64,000 nt of DNA from Epiperipatus broadwayi (GCA_028023455.1 JAQFVV010012398.1:3372682-3436681); one strand, 5' to 3'. Counted from the stretch's first letter, positions 32,774 through 44,996 are shown. The notes: generated by a model from the sequence alone, not told the origin. Made by a program: numbers and translations.

Positions 32774-35624
32774 GTATGTTTTAAAATGTTTATTATTCTA
32801 CAATTTGGAAAAATTAAATAAGTATTTTAATTACAGAAGTTTTATGAATATGAAAATTTGTTTTTTTAAAAAAGAAGAAGTTTAAATTAAAGTAAAATGT
32901 TAAAGTTATCAACATAGTTTAATATTTCCGTTTCTAATTCTAATAAAAATATAGTATTGATTGATATTTAACTTTACAATGCCAGTAATATTTGCTAGTT
33001 AATTTGTTTAACATTTGGATAATAAACAGTCTTCAAATAATTAATCAAAGCTATTTTCTCATTTATCGTCGGTTTGGAATGATTGAATTAATTGCTATAA
33101 TTAGTATTCCTAGATTTAAGCGTGGATAAATAAATATTAGCATGGATGTGATAAACTTGGAACATTTTAATAAAGAAATGTAGAGATTAATAACTTATGA
33201 AAAACATTTTCATTTAAATTCTGCGTGTCATGTTTTGAAATTGTTTCATGTTTATGTAGCCACGTAAAATCGTTAATCTAATAGTGATTATAATAACTAA
33301 TACAAATGGATAAAATTGCCTGTATGGAATTTAACTATAATTATAGCTATTGCTTCGTGTATTTATTGTTCGACACATCGTACATGGATTCCACGGATCA
33401 TATTTGGAGTTATAAAATGTTATACAATCCAATTTGTGATACACACACCTGCTAAAATTCATGTATTGAACTATATAATATGCTATACATTTAATTTATA
33501 TCACACACACACCGTTAAATTTTATGTATTTGATGAATAATGCATTACTTTAATTTTATCATTATATGAACTTGCATGTGAAGTTCATAAGTTATATTTT
33601 ATTAAGTTTAAATTAATCGGGGTTGAATAAAATATTTATTCAAGAGAATAGCACTTGCGAAAAAAGTTTGAAAAGTACTAAATGAATTCATGAGATGTAT
33701 CAATCTTTATGAGGTATTTTGTGAGTCTTTCCAGATTTATATTCCTATACTAATATTACTTATACTATATTACATATGTTTTATTTTAAGAAAGATAAGT
33801 TAGCACATTAGTTGTCCTGATTAGCGTAACATTTTATTATGCAAGAACCCACATTTGCTAAAGTGTCAGCGTTTTCTGAATGGTCAGAATAACTGAGGAG
33901 GATGATTTTGCACTTTAATGTGAAGTAAATAGTAATGTTGTTTTATAATGTTAAAGGGCATTAATCTGTGCTGGTGGTTAATCCGCAGATTACTTAGTTG
34001 CCATTTTTGTATTTTACACACATTCCTGCGCTGGTGGTTAATCCGCGGAATTGTGTGATTATACGTATTATTTTATGATGGTGTATAAATACACAAAACG
34101 TTTAGTGTTATTTAATTTCTATGTGTAGATGAATGCATCCACAGGAATATGTTTTACTTCATAGATATAAGTTGGGCAAAGTATTTTAGTTAATCTGCTA
34201 AATCATCTTCTTCCATTTGTAAGTATGATTTATAAGTTAGATCATCAAATTGTAGCAGGACATTCTATTCAAGTTACTTCATAATAATTAACTGTTGGTT
34301 GATTATTATTTACCGGAATGTAAGTTTAAATTTTCACTTTATTTAATGATTGCATTATAGCTAAATCCTACAGATATAATATTATTTATTATATTATTAT
34401 AAGTTTACGGTAGGGATTTATAGAATCTGGAAATGACGTTAAATATTTCATGAGTTGATGCTGAATTGAGATATAATTTTCCAAATACATTCATTATATC
34501 AAATTGAAATATAAGGTATGATTAGGTTTTTAAAAAACTGTACCTATGATATGTTATGGAAGAAAGTCGATGGAATTATAATTTATTTATTTTATTTGTT
34601 TATTTATGTCTTTAATTATAACATTGGAATTAATTACTTATTATTCATAAATTTGTAAATAAACGTTGATTTATAATTAAACTTATTGTGCCGTTGCTAT
34701 GTGTCATTCGTAAAATCAGAAATCATAAACCTTGGATAGAGCATACATTGAAGTACATACTATTGTCTACATGATATAAGAGTTTAGTGATATTTTGAGA
34801 AAACATTTAGATGCCTTTCGTCTTGGGTAGTTTATGATGTGTAAGGTACAATAAAATCCCATTTACCTTTTCCATCATTTTGGCTTTGCGTAATTGATTC
34901 TAGTATACAATACAAATTGATTATTAAACTTGTAAACAGATTTACCAAATAATGACATGATTGAATATATTTACTTAACGTTTTTAAATTGTCATTTGTC
35001 AGCATAATAAGAGTCTCAGTGATATAGTAAACTATAAAATAAGAACCCAAGTATTTATGTTTATTTATTGCAAAGCTTTACCTGGACTAGCATTTGTATT
35101 AGAAATCATATAGATGGTTTAAAATTTCATAAACTTATGTAGTTCCACAAATTATGCCATCTTGTACATGGTCGGCCATCGGGTCTCATACAATAAAAAT
35201 CGCAAATTAAGGTTTGAAAAATAATAACATTGCACTTATAATTTGTTTAATGTATTTTATCATACTACTATGGTAGTTCTTCGCGGTACACCCTGGCTGC
35301 GATCAAATTAAATCATAAAAAGTTTATGTTAGATCATTAGTTTGGTCTGTGGTAAGTTGCTCCAGATATTGATTGTGGTCTTTGGTGCATAAAATAGATA
35401 GCATAATATGCTTTTGGACACAGCTCTTAATAGCTGACAATGTGCAGCGGGAATTGATCGGTGATCGAAGCTAAGATTTTTAGTGCACTTACGTTATGTA
35501 GTTGGGACCACACAATTAACGGTTACAATTTATAGTGCCGCCATGTGTTCGGCACGATAGGTAGTTGAGAGGGCAATCGAATGGTTACAATATATATATA
35601 TTCTAATATTCTCACAGATAAATG
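32774..35624 (+). other. Presumed intron or intergenic DNA with structured and CpG-richer patches
   Basis: AT-rich overall. It holds the twin hairpins at 33962-34057 and a CpG-richer patch at about 35160-35590 (TCGGCCATCGGG, TTCGCGGTAC, GATCGGTGATCG, TTCGGCACG) with no open frame. At about 35532 and 35584 the word GGTTACAATTTATA/GGTTACAATATATA is repeated around a 50-bp insert. Confidence 0.4.
33962..34057. repeat. Two hairpins with the same loop and different stems
   Basis: Hairpin 1: TAATCTGTG (33962-33970) pairs with CGCAGATTA (33984-33992) around loop CTGGTGGTTAATC. Hairpin 2: a roughly 14-bp stem with small bulges (34017-34030 with 34044-34057) surrounds the identical loop at 34031-34043. 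The loops are exactly 60 bp apart. The stems differ in sequence, yet each pairs. Confidence 0.7.
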
Positions 35625-36050
35625 AATTCATAATATTATTTCTGGAACTTCTGTGTAATAAAAATATAGTAACTAAATAGCTGATGTTTCCATACAATAA
35701 CAAATACTTTCCTCAGAGCTTTTTCTTTCTCAAATCATAAAAATGTGTGTGATGAGATTTAAAGTCATTATTTTTTTCCTTTTGTTATTTTCTCCTCATT
35801 CTATTGACTGAGAAGTGTTAAAAAATATTTCATTCTCCAATAGCTTTTTCCAAATATTTTTAATTTTTTTTAATTCATACTTTTCACTTAACCAAATAAC
35901 TAAAGAAAAAAATGATTTTAAATCTCACCACACACTTTCTTATGATTTGAGAAAGAAGAAGCTCTGAGGAAAGCACTTGATATTGTACTGAAATATCAGC
36001 TATTCGGCTATTATATTTTTATTAGATGGAAGCTCCCAGAAATAATACTA
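35625..36050. mobile_element. Foldback element (family G), arms about 170 bp
   Basis: The left arm (35625-35790), containing CTTTCCTCAGAGCTTTTTC and GCTGATGTTTCCATACAAT, mirrors the right arm (35885-36050) with GAAGAAGCTCTGAGGAAAG. Arms are clearly diverged at perhaps one base in eight. No ORF and no complete hammerhead core. Confidence 0.85.
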
Positions 36051-37790
36051 TGAATATATATATATATATTATATTTAAAAAAACTTGTCACAATAGAAAG
36101 ACACATTAAAAAGACATTATGTAATTTTGTTTGAAAAAAAAAATCAACATAAATTTGTATTTACCATATAATTTCACTAAGATTTGTTTCAAATCAAAAT
36201 TTTTTTTAAAAAAAAATTCATTCAAGTCTCAACAATTGAAGTATTATAGCATTAAAAAATGGACTTCTTGTAAAATTTCAAATAAATTTCTTTTACCAGA
36301 TTCAACACTAAATACCTAGACATTACTGGAATCTCACCTGACAATTTTATGATAATCATGGTTGTTGTACTAATCTGCTTCATAAATGGAATTTAACAGC
36401 CATTGATATACTTAAAATTAGTCAAATACAAATTATGTAGTTACTAATTATTGAATCTATAGCATCAATGAGGTAACTCAATATCTTAATGAATCCATTG
36501 GTGAACCAATATCTTGGATGGAATTATTACCAGTTTCCCTATGATATTCTGTTAATAATTCTGCTGTTGGAAAAAGTCCATGCAATAAATAAATAATAAG
36601 TATATTATTTCATTAAGGCAACAATATTTTCTTATGGAATCATTAATGATCTTTATTTCCACCTCTTATTTATGCCAAATAAAATAAAAGCAGTGAATAA
36701 AGTATATCACATTGTTATTGTCTTCACCTTGATGTTTAAAACTAGTTAATATAAGCCCAAATAAAATACACATTGGAATTATTTGCTTTTTTTTTTTTTT
36801 CATATGTCAAATACGTTGACTGGTAAGTGAACCCAAGACAAGTGCTTGGAAGGCAGCTATGCTAACCACTAGGCCACCAATGAATTTATTAAAATCATAT
36901 ATTAAAATCTTTGGTACTCATGATGTAATAGGAATGGTGCTTATCTTAAACATTGTATAGCCTGATCCTTTATAATTATCCAAAAATCTAATATATTAAA
37001 GATGAATGATACTAATTGACACTAATTATATGTCGCTAATATAAACTACCCACCATAAGTATTAAAAAGTGTATCTGTCATCTTCAGAGTATATCACTTT
37101 CATATTGCGGTATGATAATTAAATCTAAACTCTTATAAACATCTTTTGGTGTTTGTAAATTGACTTTGAAAAATTATATGAAATTATTAACTCTTTTTAA
37201 AGTCAGTCCAAAATAAGTTACTCCAGAAATAGACATGACCTCCCCTCATCCTGTTTTCATTTATAAATATTTATTTGTAAATAAGTTGTATTTGATTTCA
37301 ATTAATTAAAATGCAATAAATAAATAGAAAATGACATTTAATATGATCTTCTGACTGTTGTTTTTAAAATGCTGCCACTAATGCTGACATGGATCAACTA
37401 CTTAGATGATTTAATAAATATATAATTGATGGATTTTGAAAAGGTCATCAGCTAATCGAAATAAACAAAAAATGTAAAGAAAAGAAAAAAAACAAACAAT
37501 TGGTTTAAATAATTCATTCATTAAAAGAAAGGGCGAAAGATTATAATAATAAAAGTAAATTAATGTTAAATGAATATTCTTCATTATTTAATTAACACAA
37601 AAATAATAAATGGGTTTAAGTAAACGGATTCTTACTTGAATAAACTAAACATTATTAAAACACAATATTCACTTTTCTTACAGTTATATTTTTTAAAATC
37701 AGTTTTGTTATAAATTTTAACAATTATGTTAAACGATTTTACTTGTACATAAATAAAATACATACTCCTTCTTTATAAATCTTGTTTTAT
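36051..37790. other. AT-rich DNA apart from the tRNA-like element
   Basis: No coding, terminal-repeat or regulatory signal is evident. Confidence 0.5.
36787..36885 (-). mobile_element. tRNA-Gly(TCC)-like retropseudogene or SINE with A-tail
   Basis: On the minus strand the sequence GGTGGCCTAGTGGTTAGCAT, then GCTGCCTTCCAAGCA, then TTGGGTTCACTTACC follows tRNA-Gly with anticodon TCC: A-box, anticodon arm and B-box are in register. The acceptor stem no longer pairs and the T arm is altered, so it is not a working tRNA. About 12 bp after the tRNA part there is a run of 14 A (plus-strand T 36787-36800), the mark of retroposition. Confidence 0.75.
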
Positions 37791-37802
37791 TATATGAACT
37801 AT

Positions 37803-38044
37803 TATAATAACATGAAAGCTAAACACCTTCAAACAGATACACTTTAAAAATGCTTAAGTGACAGCCAATCAGATGGAATAATGGCATCACATGGGACTCT
37901 AAATTCTAAAACACAAGCCAGAACTTGTGCTTGTGTTTTAGAATTTAGAATCCCATGTGATGCCATTATTCCATCTGATTGGCTGTCACTTAAGCATTTT
38001 TAAAGCGTATCTGTTTGAAGGTGTTTAGCTTTCACGTTATTATA
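37803..38044. mobile_element. 242-bp almost perfect palindrome (family E)
   Basis: TATAATAACATGAAAGC at 37803 mirrors GCTTTCACGTTATTATA ending at 38044. The arms are about 113 bp with only three mismatches that I can see, and the spacer is about 10 bp (CAGAACTTGT). A 17-bp direct repeat TATATGAACTATTATAA lies at 37792-37808 and again at 38075-38091, one overlapping the left tip. No protein or hammerhead core is present. Confidence 0.9.
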
Positions 38045-40021
38045 TTATCTGTTTACGCTTAAATTTAATATATTTATATGAACTATTATAAAATAAATAA
38101 ATAATTATCACTCCAATGATTTGACTGTATTCTTTTAAAGTCTTTATCAAGAAACAACTAAAAAATACATAAAAAGCAATAAATATAAATACAATTTATC
38201 AAAACCACTTCAAACACTTTTTAGCAAAACTATTTGTACATATACATACACCTACTTTCAACTGACCTACAATCTTCTTCAGAGCTATGATATAATGAAC
38301 AAAATAAAATAAAAAACTTAACTATATAATAACATCATAAAAAATTTAAACAAAAAACTAAAAACAACATAAAATATCTATATTAAAAAAACTGAAATAA
38401 ATAATCAAACACAAATAAAACAATTAATATAAAATAAAATGTACAACATAAATAGAAAATAAATATAAATTATACATGTGTATTCCTAACTTTATACATA
38501 TATACATTCAAAGACAACAATTAATCTAAATATATTATCTATTTTATTATTATTAACAATCTACTAATTATCTCTATTCTTCATAAACTTAAACTTTATG
38601 GTTAGTAACTAAAATTCTTTTAATTTTAAATCATATAATTTTTATTATTTCCTTACTCATTCTTTTTTTAAAAATAATATTTTATATTATTTCTGAATAT
38701 TTAAAACCTATAAACATTATAATCTTTTAACATACCAAGTCTATTTTGATCTTTTAAAAAAACGTTTTTTCAAAAAATTATCTTATATCCTACCTACCTC
38801 TATTACATATTATTTAAACTAAATATATATATATCCCCTACAACTCTTTATTTATGTATTTTATTTTTATACACTATAATTTTTATTATTATTATTATCA
38901 TCATCATCATCATCATCATTATTATTATTATTATATAATTCTCATAAATTTATATTAGACTGCTTTATATGTTTATATATATATTCCCTACAACTTTATT
39001 TACATATATATTTTTTATTTTGTACACTTTAACTTTTATTATTATTCTTATATAATTCTCATAAATTTTTATTATACTGTTTTATATGTAAATATTATGC
39101 TAAGTTTATTAATTTATTTATTTATTATTTGTCCATTATGTAATATTTATAAATATACCCGCATTTATATTTTCTATTTAACTTAACCATTGTTTATCAT
39201 CCACAATTCATTTATAAAAAATTATATATTTACATATTTACCTCTATATATCTTATTTAATAACCATATCTATATCAATCTCATCCTAATCCCAGAATCT
39301 CTATTAAATTCTGGTTTTATCTTTCTTTTTAATATAGCTTCTTTTATTTCCCTTTCTTTAATATTTTCTGTATTGCAACAGGGCAGGCATAATCAAACCC
39401 TGTTGCGATAATTAGACAAATACGGATTCGTATACTTAACGCATTATTAAAAAAATATATATCTTATTACTAACGTATTATTAAAAATATATATTACTTT
39501 ACTAACAAAATTAATATTTATAGTTTGATGTACAATCAACGGTCATTTGTGTGGTCGTATTCAATTGATTTAGTCATTTTAATTAAAAGGAACTCATAGA
39601 AGAGATATGGGGGGTTATACACTTGCTCTGATTTTTTTTCTCTTTTGCCAAACCCAGCTATACACATTGCTATGTATATGTGTGAGTGCGTTTTTGAACC
39701 ATTAAAAATGAAAATTCACAAAATAAAAATAAAAAATATTTTATTTGATAAACTTTTTAAATATATACATATTAAGTCAACAAAAGAACTTTAAATGTCA
39801 AAATGGAAGACTAATTTTGCAGAACAATGGAAGTAATTATTATAAAAATCGTGGAATGTCTAATACTAATTAAATATTATTTGGAAAGAAATAGGTGTAA
39901 AAAGCTTTTGTGGTACATTCCAACAAAGGCATATGGAATGTGAATGGAAATATAATTAAAAAAAAGAGTGAAAAGAAAGATAAGTTTGATAATTAAAGAA
40001 AAATTAAATTTATTATTTTAG
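38045..40021. other. AT-rich DNA with (ATT/ATC)n and one hairpin
   Basis: Contains an (ATT)n-(ATC)n tract at about 38881-38935 and the hairpin GCAACAGGG (39375-39383) / CCCTGTTGC (39398-39406), 9 bp with a 14-bp loop. On the minus strand 38320-38240 reads ALKKIVGQLKVG-like, possibly a remnant of a Penelope-like element tail, too weak to call. Confidence 0.4.
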
Positions 40022-40363
40022 TATAAGTTTGGAAGTAGAAGAAAGCGGACGGTCAACGTGATATACATTTTGATAAAATATGGTCAGGCTGGGGTAGAGG
40101 CTTCAACATGCGGAGGGTCCGAATCCTTTGCCCCTGAATGTATAGTAGCTGCCGATAGCGAAGAAGGGACATCAAGCCCGGAGAATTCACCTCAATAAGC
40201 AACAATATTGAATCACCAGAAGAGTAAGAAAATAAATAAATAAACAGACTTTAGCCATGGAACCCGAACTTCAAAGAAAAAAAAAACAAAGTTTGTTCAC
40301 CGACAAAGGACCGGAGATTCCATTTTCACCAAGAGGATTCGATCAATTCCCCGGGGAAACCAG
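40022..40363 (+). CDS. Candidate exon, coding-like on both sides of a stop
   Basis: An acceptor (TTTATTATTTTAG) ends at 40021. From there 58 codons are open (to TAA at 40196), ending with an acidic serine-rich part (ADSEEGTSSPENSP). At 40257 an ATG in strong context (GCCATGG) opens 35 codons (MEPELQRKKK, then FTDKGPEIPFSP) plus AG before the donor GTATTT at 40364. The whole reads as an internal exon of a plus-strand gene with an upstream frame and the true start inside. The patch 40080-40135 also has tRNA-like A-box and B-box words (GGGTCCGAATCC). No family recognised; a retroelement gag start is an alternative. Confidence 0.4.
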
Positions 40364-41113
40364 GTATTTTCTTTCTAATTACATTTATATATGTTACTTT
40401 TAGTAAGCTTACTCCACAAATTTGAGAAAACTGTTTATTTGACACAATCATGAACTTAAAATTTATTTTCTTTGCCCGGAGAGGTCAAACTATTTACTAC
40501 GAAATTTATTAGTGTATAAATTAGTCCAATTAAATCTTCGGTGCAAAATACATATAATAGCATATTTGTGTGTGTGGGAGTTTTGGCAAAAAGAGAAAGG
40601 AGCGAACAAAGAAAAAAGAAAACTGATATGAATCTGTGATTTAAAAGAGAAAAGAGACACTAATTTAACTTAAGTAAATAATATATTTTTTTTTATACAT
40701 ACGTAAAGATCATAGCTAATAAATGTATATAAAATGAATGTTTTTTTTTGTTTTGTTTTTATGTTATGAGTTTTTTTTTTTAAATAAAAAAAAGGAGAGA
40801 GTTAGATCTACTGCCGGTAAATTTTACCACCAGCCCTGAGAAGAGCTAGCCCAGGAGCATTTCCATATTGGTATTCCAGTTCTCCCAGCATAATTCTTAT
40901 AGAAATATGGGATTGGCGCTTGAGGTCATAAATTGATGCTCATAAATATGCTGGGACAATAAAATGGAATAATTTAAGAACAAATATTCTTTTAAACCAT
41001 TACGCATATACGTGTATCGTTATATATACATACATGCAATCGTACAAAACTACATATATGCGTAAAATACATATGGAAAACGGCTAATCCCATTATAGTA
41101 TGAAACCTCATTT

Positions 41114-41556
41114 TTATTGAACTTTGTGTGTATGTATATATATTGGTGATTTATTATCTGCCATATGTTGTTTTAATCTTGCTTTTATAGAATTTTTTGT
41201 TTCTCCCACATATTTGTTATCAATCCCACTATCTAGACATTGTTTGCATTTTATCACACATACTCCATTAATTATTCCTTTATTATCTTTATTATATCCT
41301 ATGTATTTGTTATCTAACAAATTTAATAGGTTTTCTCTTTTTTATTAACTATTTTTGTATTAATTATTCTTTTGTATCTTTTATTAATCTTCTTTATAAT
41401 TTCCTTAAACTTATTCACTATGATATTATTATTTGTTTTTATTCCTATATATCTATTTTGACTTTTCTTTTTTCCTTCACTCTTTTCATTTTTATTTATC
41501 TTATACTCTATTTTTCCAATACTTCTTTTAATTGTATATACAGGGAAACAGTTCAT
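41114..41556 (-). pseudogene. PLE linker and GIY-YIG endonuclease, frameshifted
   Basis: The lysine-rich linker (41556-41323) is joined through frameshifts to the endonuclease. The latter shows GVCVIKCKQC, then NKYVGETKNSIKARLKQH: the GIY equivalent (GVCVIKC), the YVG motif (second half of GIY-YIG), the catalytic Arg in ARL and His in QH. The preceding CxxC is the zinc-finger-like motif of PLE endonucleases. In the family this domain makes the nick used for insertion. Confidence 0.85.
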
Positions 41557-42485
41557 TTTAACTCATTGATTATTAAATCTTTTTGTTTATTATAATCTTC
41601 TTTCCTTGAACACTCTATTGCAATCCTGTATATTCTTGAATATATACAACTAATTTTATATTTCCTATCAATGTTGGAAAACCAACTTGTTATTTTGTTA
41701 CCAATATTGTTCTTTTTATAAATACTTGTCTGAATACACCATTTTTTATCTATCAATTTCTTTTGAAACATTATATCCAGATATGCAATTTCATTATTCT
41801 CTTCCTTCTCAACTGTAAACTTTATATTCTCCTCTATTTTATTAATATCATTAATAAATCAGCTTATTTGTCTTTGGCTTTTATTAAAAATCATTAAATA
41901 ATCATCTACATATCTGTTAAAAAACAAAGGAGCATTTTTATTTTCTGTTATATTTTTATCAAACTCATTCATATAAATATTATTTAAAATTGCACTAAGA
42001 GCTCCTCCCATTAATAATCCTTCTTTTTGCTTATAAAATTCTGTATTATATTCAAAAATTACATCCTTGCAACATAATTCCATTAAATCTACCAAAATAT
42101 GAACAGGCAATTTTATTGTTTTATTTTTATCCTTAATATATTTCTCTATAGCTAATTTTATCGCTTTACCTACATTTAAATTAGTATACATAGAAATAAT
42201 GTCCATTTTTATAAATGTTAAGTTTCTGTTTTCATATTTTTTAAATATGTCATTAATTTCATCTATTAAAATTTTATTATTTTTAATATTAGAATTTTCA
42301 TATTCATTAGCATATTTTTTAAAAATTTCACTCGATAACCATTTTGAAACTTTGTCTAAATAAGATCCTTTACAATAAATAATTGGCCTTAGTGGGATAT
42401 TTTCCTTGTTAATTTTTGGAGCTTTATATATTCTTGCTGTTTTACATTCTTTACTTCCTATTTTCTCAAATGTTAACCTGTCTAT
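41553..42485 (-). pseudogene. PLE reverse transcriptase, one in-frame stop
   Basis: Starting just inside the gypsy junction, the frame gives the PLE fingers region (RLTFEKIGS, then APKINKENIPLRPI), motif A FIKMDIISMYTN, motif B KEGLLMGGALSAILNNIYM and motif C RYVDDYLMIF with the catalytic YVDD. After residue about 213 a TGA interrupts (QIS*), and the same frame continues at once with FTVEKEEN and AYLDIMFQKK, which is family-typical; TGA may come from a CGA codon. It copies the element's RNA at nicked DNA in living relatives. Confidence 0.9.
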
Positions 42486-43226
42486 TTGCTTTGTATTCAC
42501 ATGTAATAAATTAAATAAATAAAAAGATTTTTATTACAAATAGAATATAGCAATTTATTTATATTTTAGTTTATAACAATTTTGAGTTCATAACACATAT
42601 AAGAAATTATATACATAATCGCGTGTCCGATTTCCCCACTAACAGTTCTATTCTAATATGGCTGGTTTGCCAAAACCTCTTCTTAAAGTCTATTAATATT
42701 TTAATTATTCCGTATTCTAAAATTAGCCATTTTAGGCATACAAAAATAATAAGATTGAGAAGATTTGTAATTACCTATACGGATCTTGGAACCTTCAGAC
42801 TCTGCTAGTTCTGGGTTATATCTCCGTTGTTCGTATATACCTTTCTCTAAAATAGATTTCCACTCCGGTCACACAGCAAGCTGGAAATATTCTGTCTTCT
42901 AAAATTACCCGGCTTCGCTTTCTTTTTTTCCTTTGTTCTGCTTTCGCTTGATCCTTATCAGTCCTTTTAATTAATTAATTGTACATTCGTTTTTAATTAG
43001 AAATCGTTACTTTACTTCAATTAGTAAATCCTTATTTTAGACTTTAATTAGTGAATGTTTGATTTAGATTTTAATTAATGAATGTTATCATATATAACAA
43101 TCTATTTTATTTCTGTATTTTAATCAAAACCCCCATAACGTTTTTTTACTTGTATTTTTAAAATTTGCCTTTTTATTTTTACTTCTGGAGTACACTATTA
43201 TTATTATTATTATTCCAAATACTATA
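42486..43226 (-). repeat. 3' LTR of the Ty3/gypsy element
   Basis: Matches 47147-47887 over the full 741 bp. In element orientation it begins TATAGTATTTGG and ends AAAGCAA. The purine tract GAAGTAAGGGGAGGAA directly precedes it (plus 43228-43245 region). Confidence 0.95.
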
Positions 43227-43260
43227 ATTCCTCCCCTTACTTCAGAAATATAAATGTCAC

Positions 43261-43536
43261 TTACACATAATCTTTAAACCTTTCCGGTTTCCTTTTAATT
43301 CTAAGTGGCCTGGGTGATTTGCTCTTCCGTGCTTCTGGTCGAAGTTCTTCCTTTATAACGTCTTTGTGTTCCTCCCCTACGTATTGTTTTTCTGATTTCT
43401 TTTCTATATTTTTTTCATTTTCCTCTGTCTCGTTGCTGTTCAAATTCTGCCAAAACTCCAGTGGGACTTGATCTACTTCTCGTTTTCTTAAGTGGTTGAT
43501 GTACCTTCTATATTTGTTACCATTTTCCCCTTCCAC
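43261..43536 (-). pseudogene. Integrase C-terminal tail of the gypsy element
   Basis: A 91-codon frame continuing the integrase after a one-base shift. It begins with the conserved tail motif ENGNKYRRYINHLRKR and continues Glu/Lys-rich, ending at TAA next to the polypurine tract. It is part of pol, not an independent gene. Confidence 0.8.
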
Positions 43537-44420
43537 TACATATATTTGTGTCGATATATTTTTTTCAATCGTTCCTTTATTCCATGTTTTTCTCGAACCC
43601 AGACTGGTTCTCCCATTTTAAAGTTTTTATACGATTGCACATCTCGTGTATATTTCATTTCAGTTGGTTTCAGAACTGCTAATTGTATTCGTAATTTCCG
43701 TCCAAACATTAATTCTGCTGGCATTTTTCCTGTAATCGTTGATGGAGTAGTATGCTGGGTTAACATAAATCCCTGTAATTTTTCCTGTAAATCAATATTA
43801 GTAGTGTTCATTTTCTTCAGAAACGTCTTCACTTGCTGAACTGCATTCTCCGCCAATCCATTAGATTGCGGGTGATATGCTGGTGAGTATAAGTGACGGA
43901 TCCCCCCAGCATCAAAAAACTGTCTAAGTTCATTGCTTGCAAAACCAGCCCCATTGTCCGTTACGATAACTTCTGGCAGGCCATGAATTGAACATGTTGA
44001 CTTAAGACATTTAATCATCTCAGCCGCACTGGTATTCCTTACTATATGGCACTCAATCCATTTTGAGAATGCATCAGCTAATATCAGTAGCATCTTGTTG
44101 TTCACTGGCCCTGCATGATCCATATGCACTCTTTCCCATGGCTTAGTTGCTTCCTTCCATTGTGACAATATTTTACTTGGCAACTGCACTTCAGTTTGAC
44201 ATGCATCACAGCGCTTTATGTAATTTTCAATATCTTCATTTATTTTAGGCCACCAGACATAGCTGCATGCCAAAGCTTTCGCTCGCACTATGCCCGGATG
44301 CCCTTCATGTATAAGTTTTAATGTGTTTTTTCTCCCTTCCGGAGGTATCACTACTCTATCTCCCATAATAATACACTTATTACTAACTGAAAGATTAAAC
44401 CTGTTTGTCCAAAACCCCAT
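43536..44420 (-). pseudogene. Gypsy integrase
   Basis: The frame has the HHCC zinc-binding domain (IHEGHPG for the histidines, RCDACQ for the cysteines), then the DDE catalytic core: MDHAGPV with the first Asp, VTDNGAGF with the second, and HPQSNGLAENAV with the Glu. A GKMPAELMFGRK motif and basic C-terminal part follow. It is closest in style to the K02A2.6-like integrases of invertebrate Ty3/gypsy elements. It joins the element's DNA to the target. Confidence 0.9.
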
Positions 44421-44477
44421 GGCTAAGTAATTCGGTTTGGATTTAGGCCAGCCATTCTTAATCCACTGAATCAGGCA

Positions 44478-44996
44478 TTAGTATCTTTTTTCATTCTCTG
44501 TCCATTTTCTGACCGTGTTAGAATTTAATACGCCTGAGTTCATATAATCTATGTAATTTATTTCTATTTCCATTTTGCTTTTTTTCCTCCTATCTGGAAA
44601 ACGTGATAATGCGTCAGCGTGTGGTATTTCCTTCCCCTTTTTATAAACTAGTTTATAATCATACGTGGCGAGTATATTTCTCCACTGCAGCATACGCGGG
44701 CTTAAATGCTCTGGAGCAGCCCGATTGTTACTTAATATTCCCAATAATGGTTTGTGATCTGTAACAATTTCAAAACTATGACCAAACACATATTGATGGT
44801 ATTTTTTTATTGCAAAAATGATTGCAAGCGCCTCTTTATCTATTTGACTATAGTTGACCTCTGCTTTCGACATAACTCTGGATGCAAATGCCACTGGCCA
44901 TTTTTTATCTCCTATGGGATGGGCTAATACCGCTCCCACTCCCCAGTCTGATGCGTCCGTAGTAATCCTTACTTCCAGGTTACTATCAAAATGCAT
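44478..44996 (-). pseudogene. Gypsy RNase H domain
   Basis: TTDASDWGVGAVLAH carries the first catalytic Asp, KEALAIIFAIKKYHQY the Glu and TDHKPLLGI the next Asp; HADALSRFPD is the family's C-terminal signature. A stop and frameshift separate it from the reverse transcriptase and the integrase. Confidence 0.9.

Larger units (their letters stand above)
40800..42485 (-). mobile_element. Penelope-like element (PLE), 3' part
   Basis: On the minus strand this carries the reverse transcriptase core (42485-41860), a linker (41771-41323) and a GIY-YIG endonuclease (41320-41114), then a 3' UTR to about 40800. This is the standard canonical PLE order. Its 5' end lies beyond an inserted Ty3/gypsy element, at 47892-48090. 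Stops and frameshifts show that it is inactive. Confidence 0.9.

Noticed and set aside
35680-35700. GCTGATGTTTC word in foldback family G
   Set aside because: The core base after CTGATG is T and no GAAA strand is in position; not a hammerhead.
38240-38320. Minus-strand ALKKIVGQ-like stretch resembling a Penelope-like element tail
   Set aside because: Too short and no neighbouring PLE domain at this place.
39375-39406. 9-bp hairpin resembling a bacterial terminator
   Set aside because: The sequence context is eukaryotic and there is no T-run after it; described only as a hairpin.
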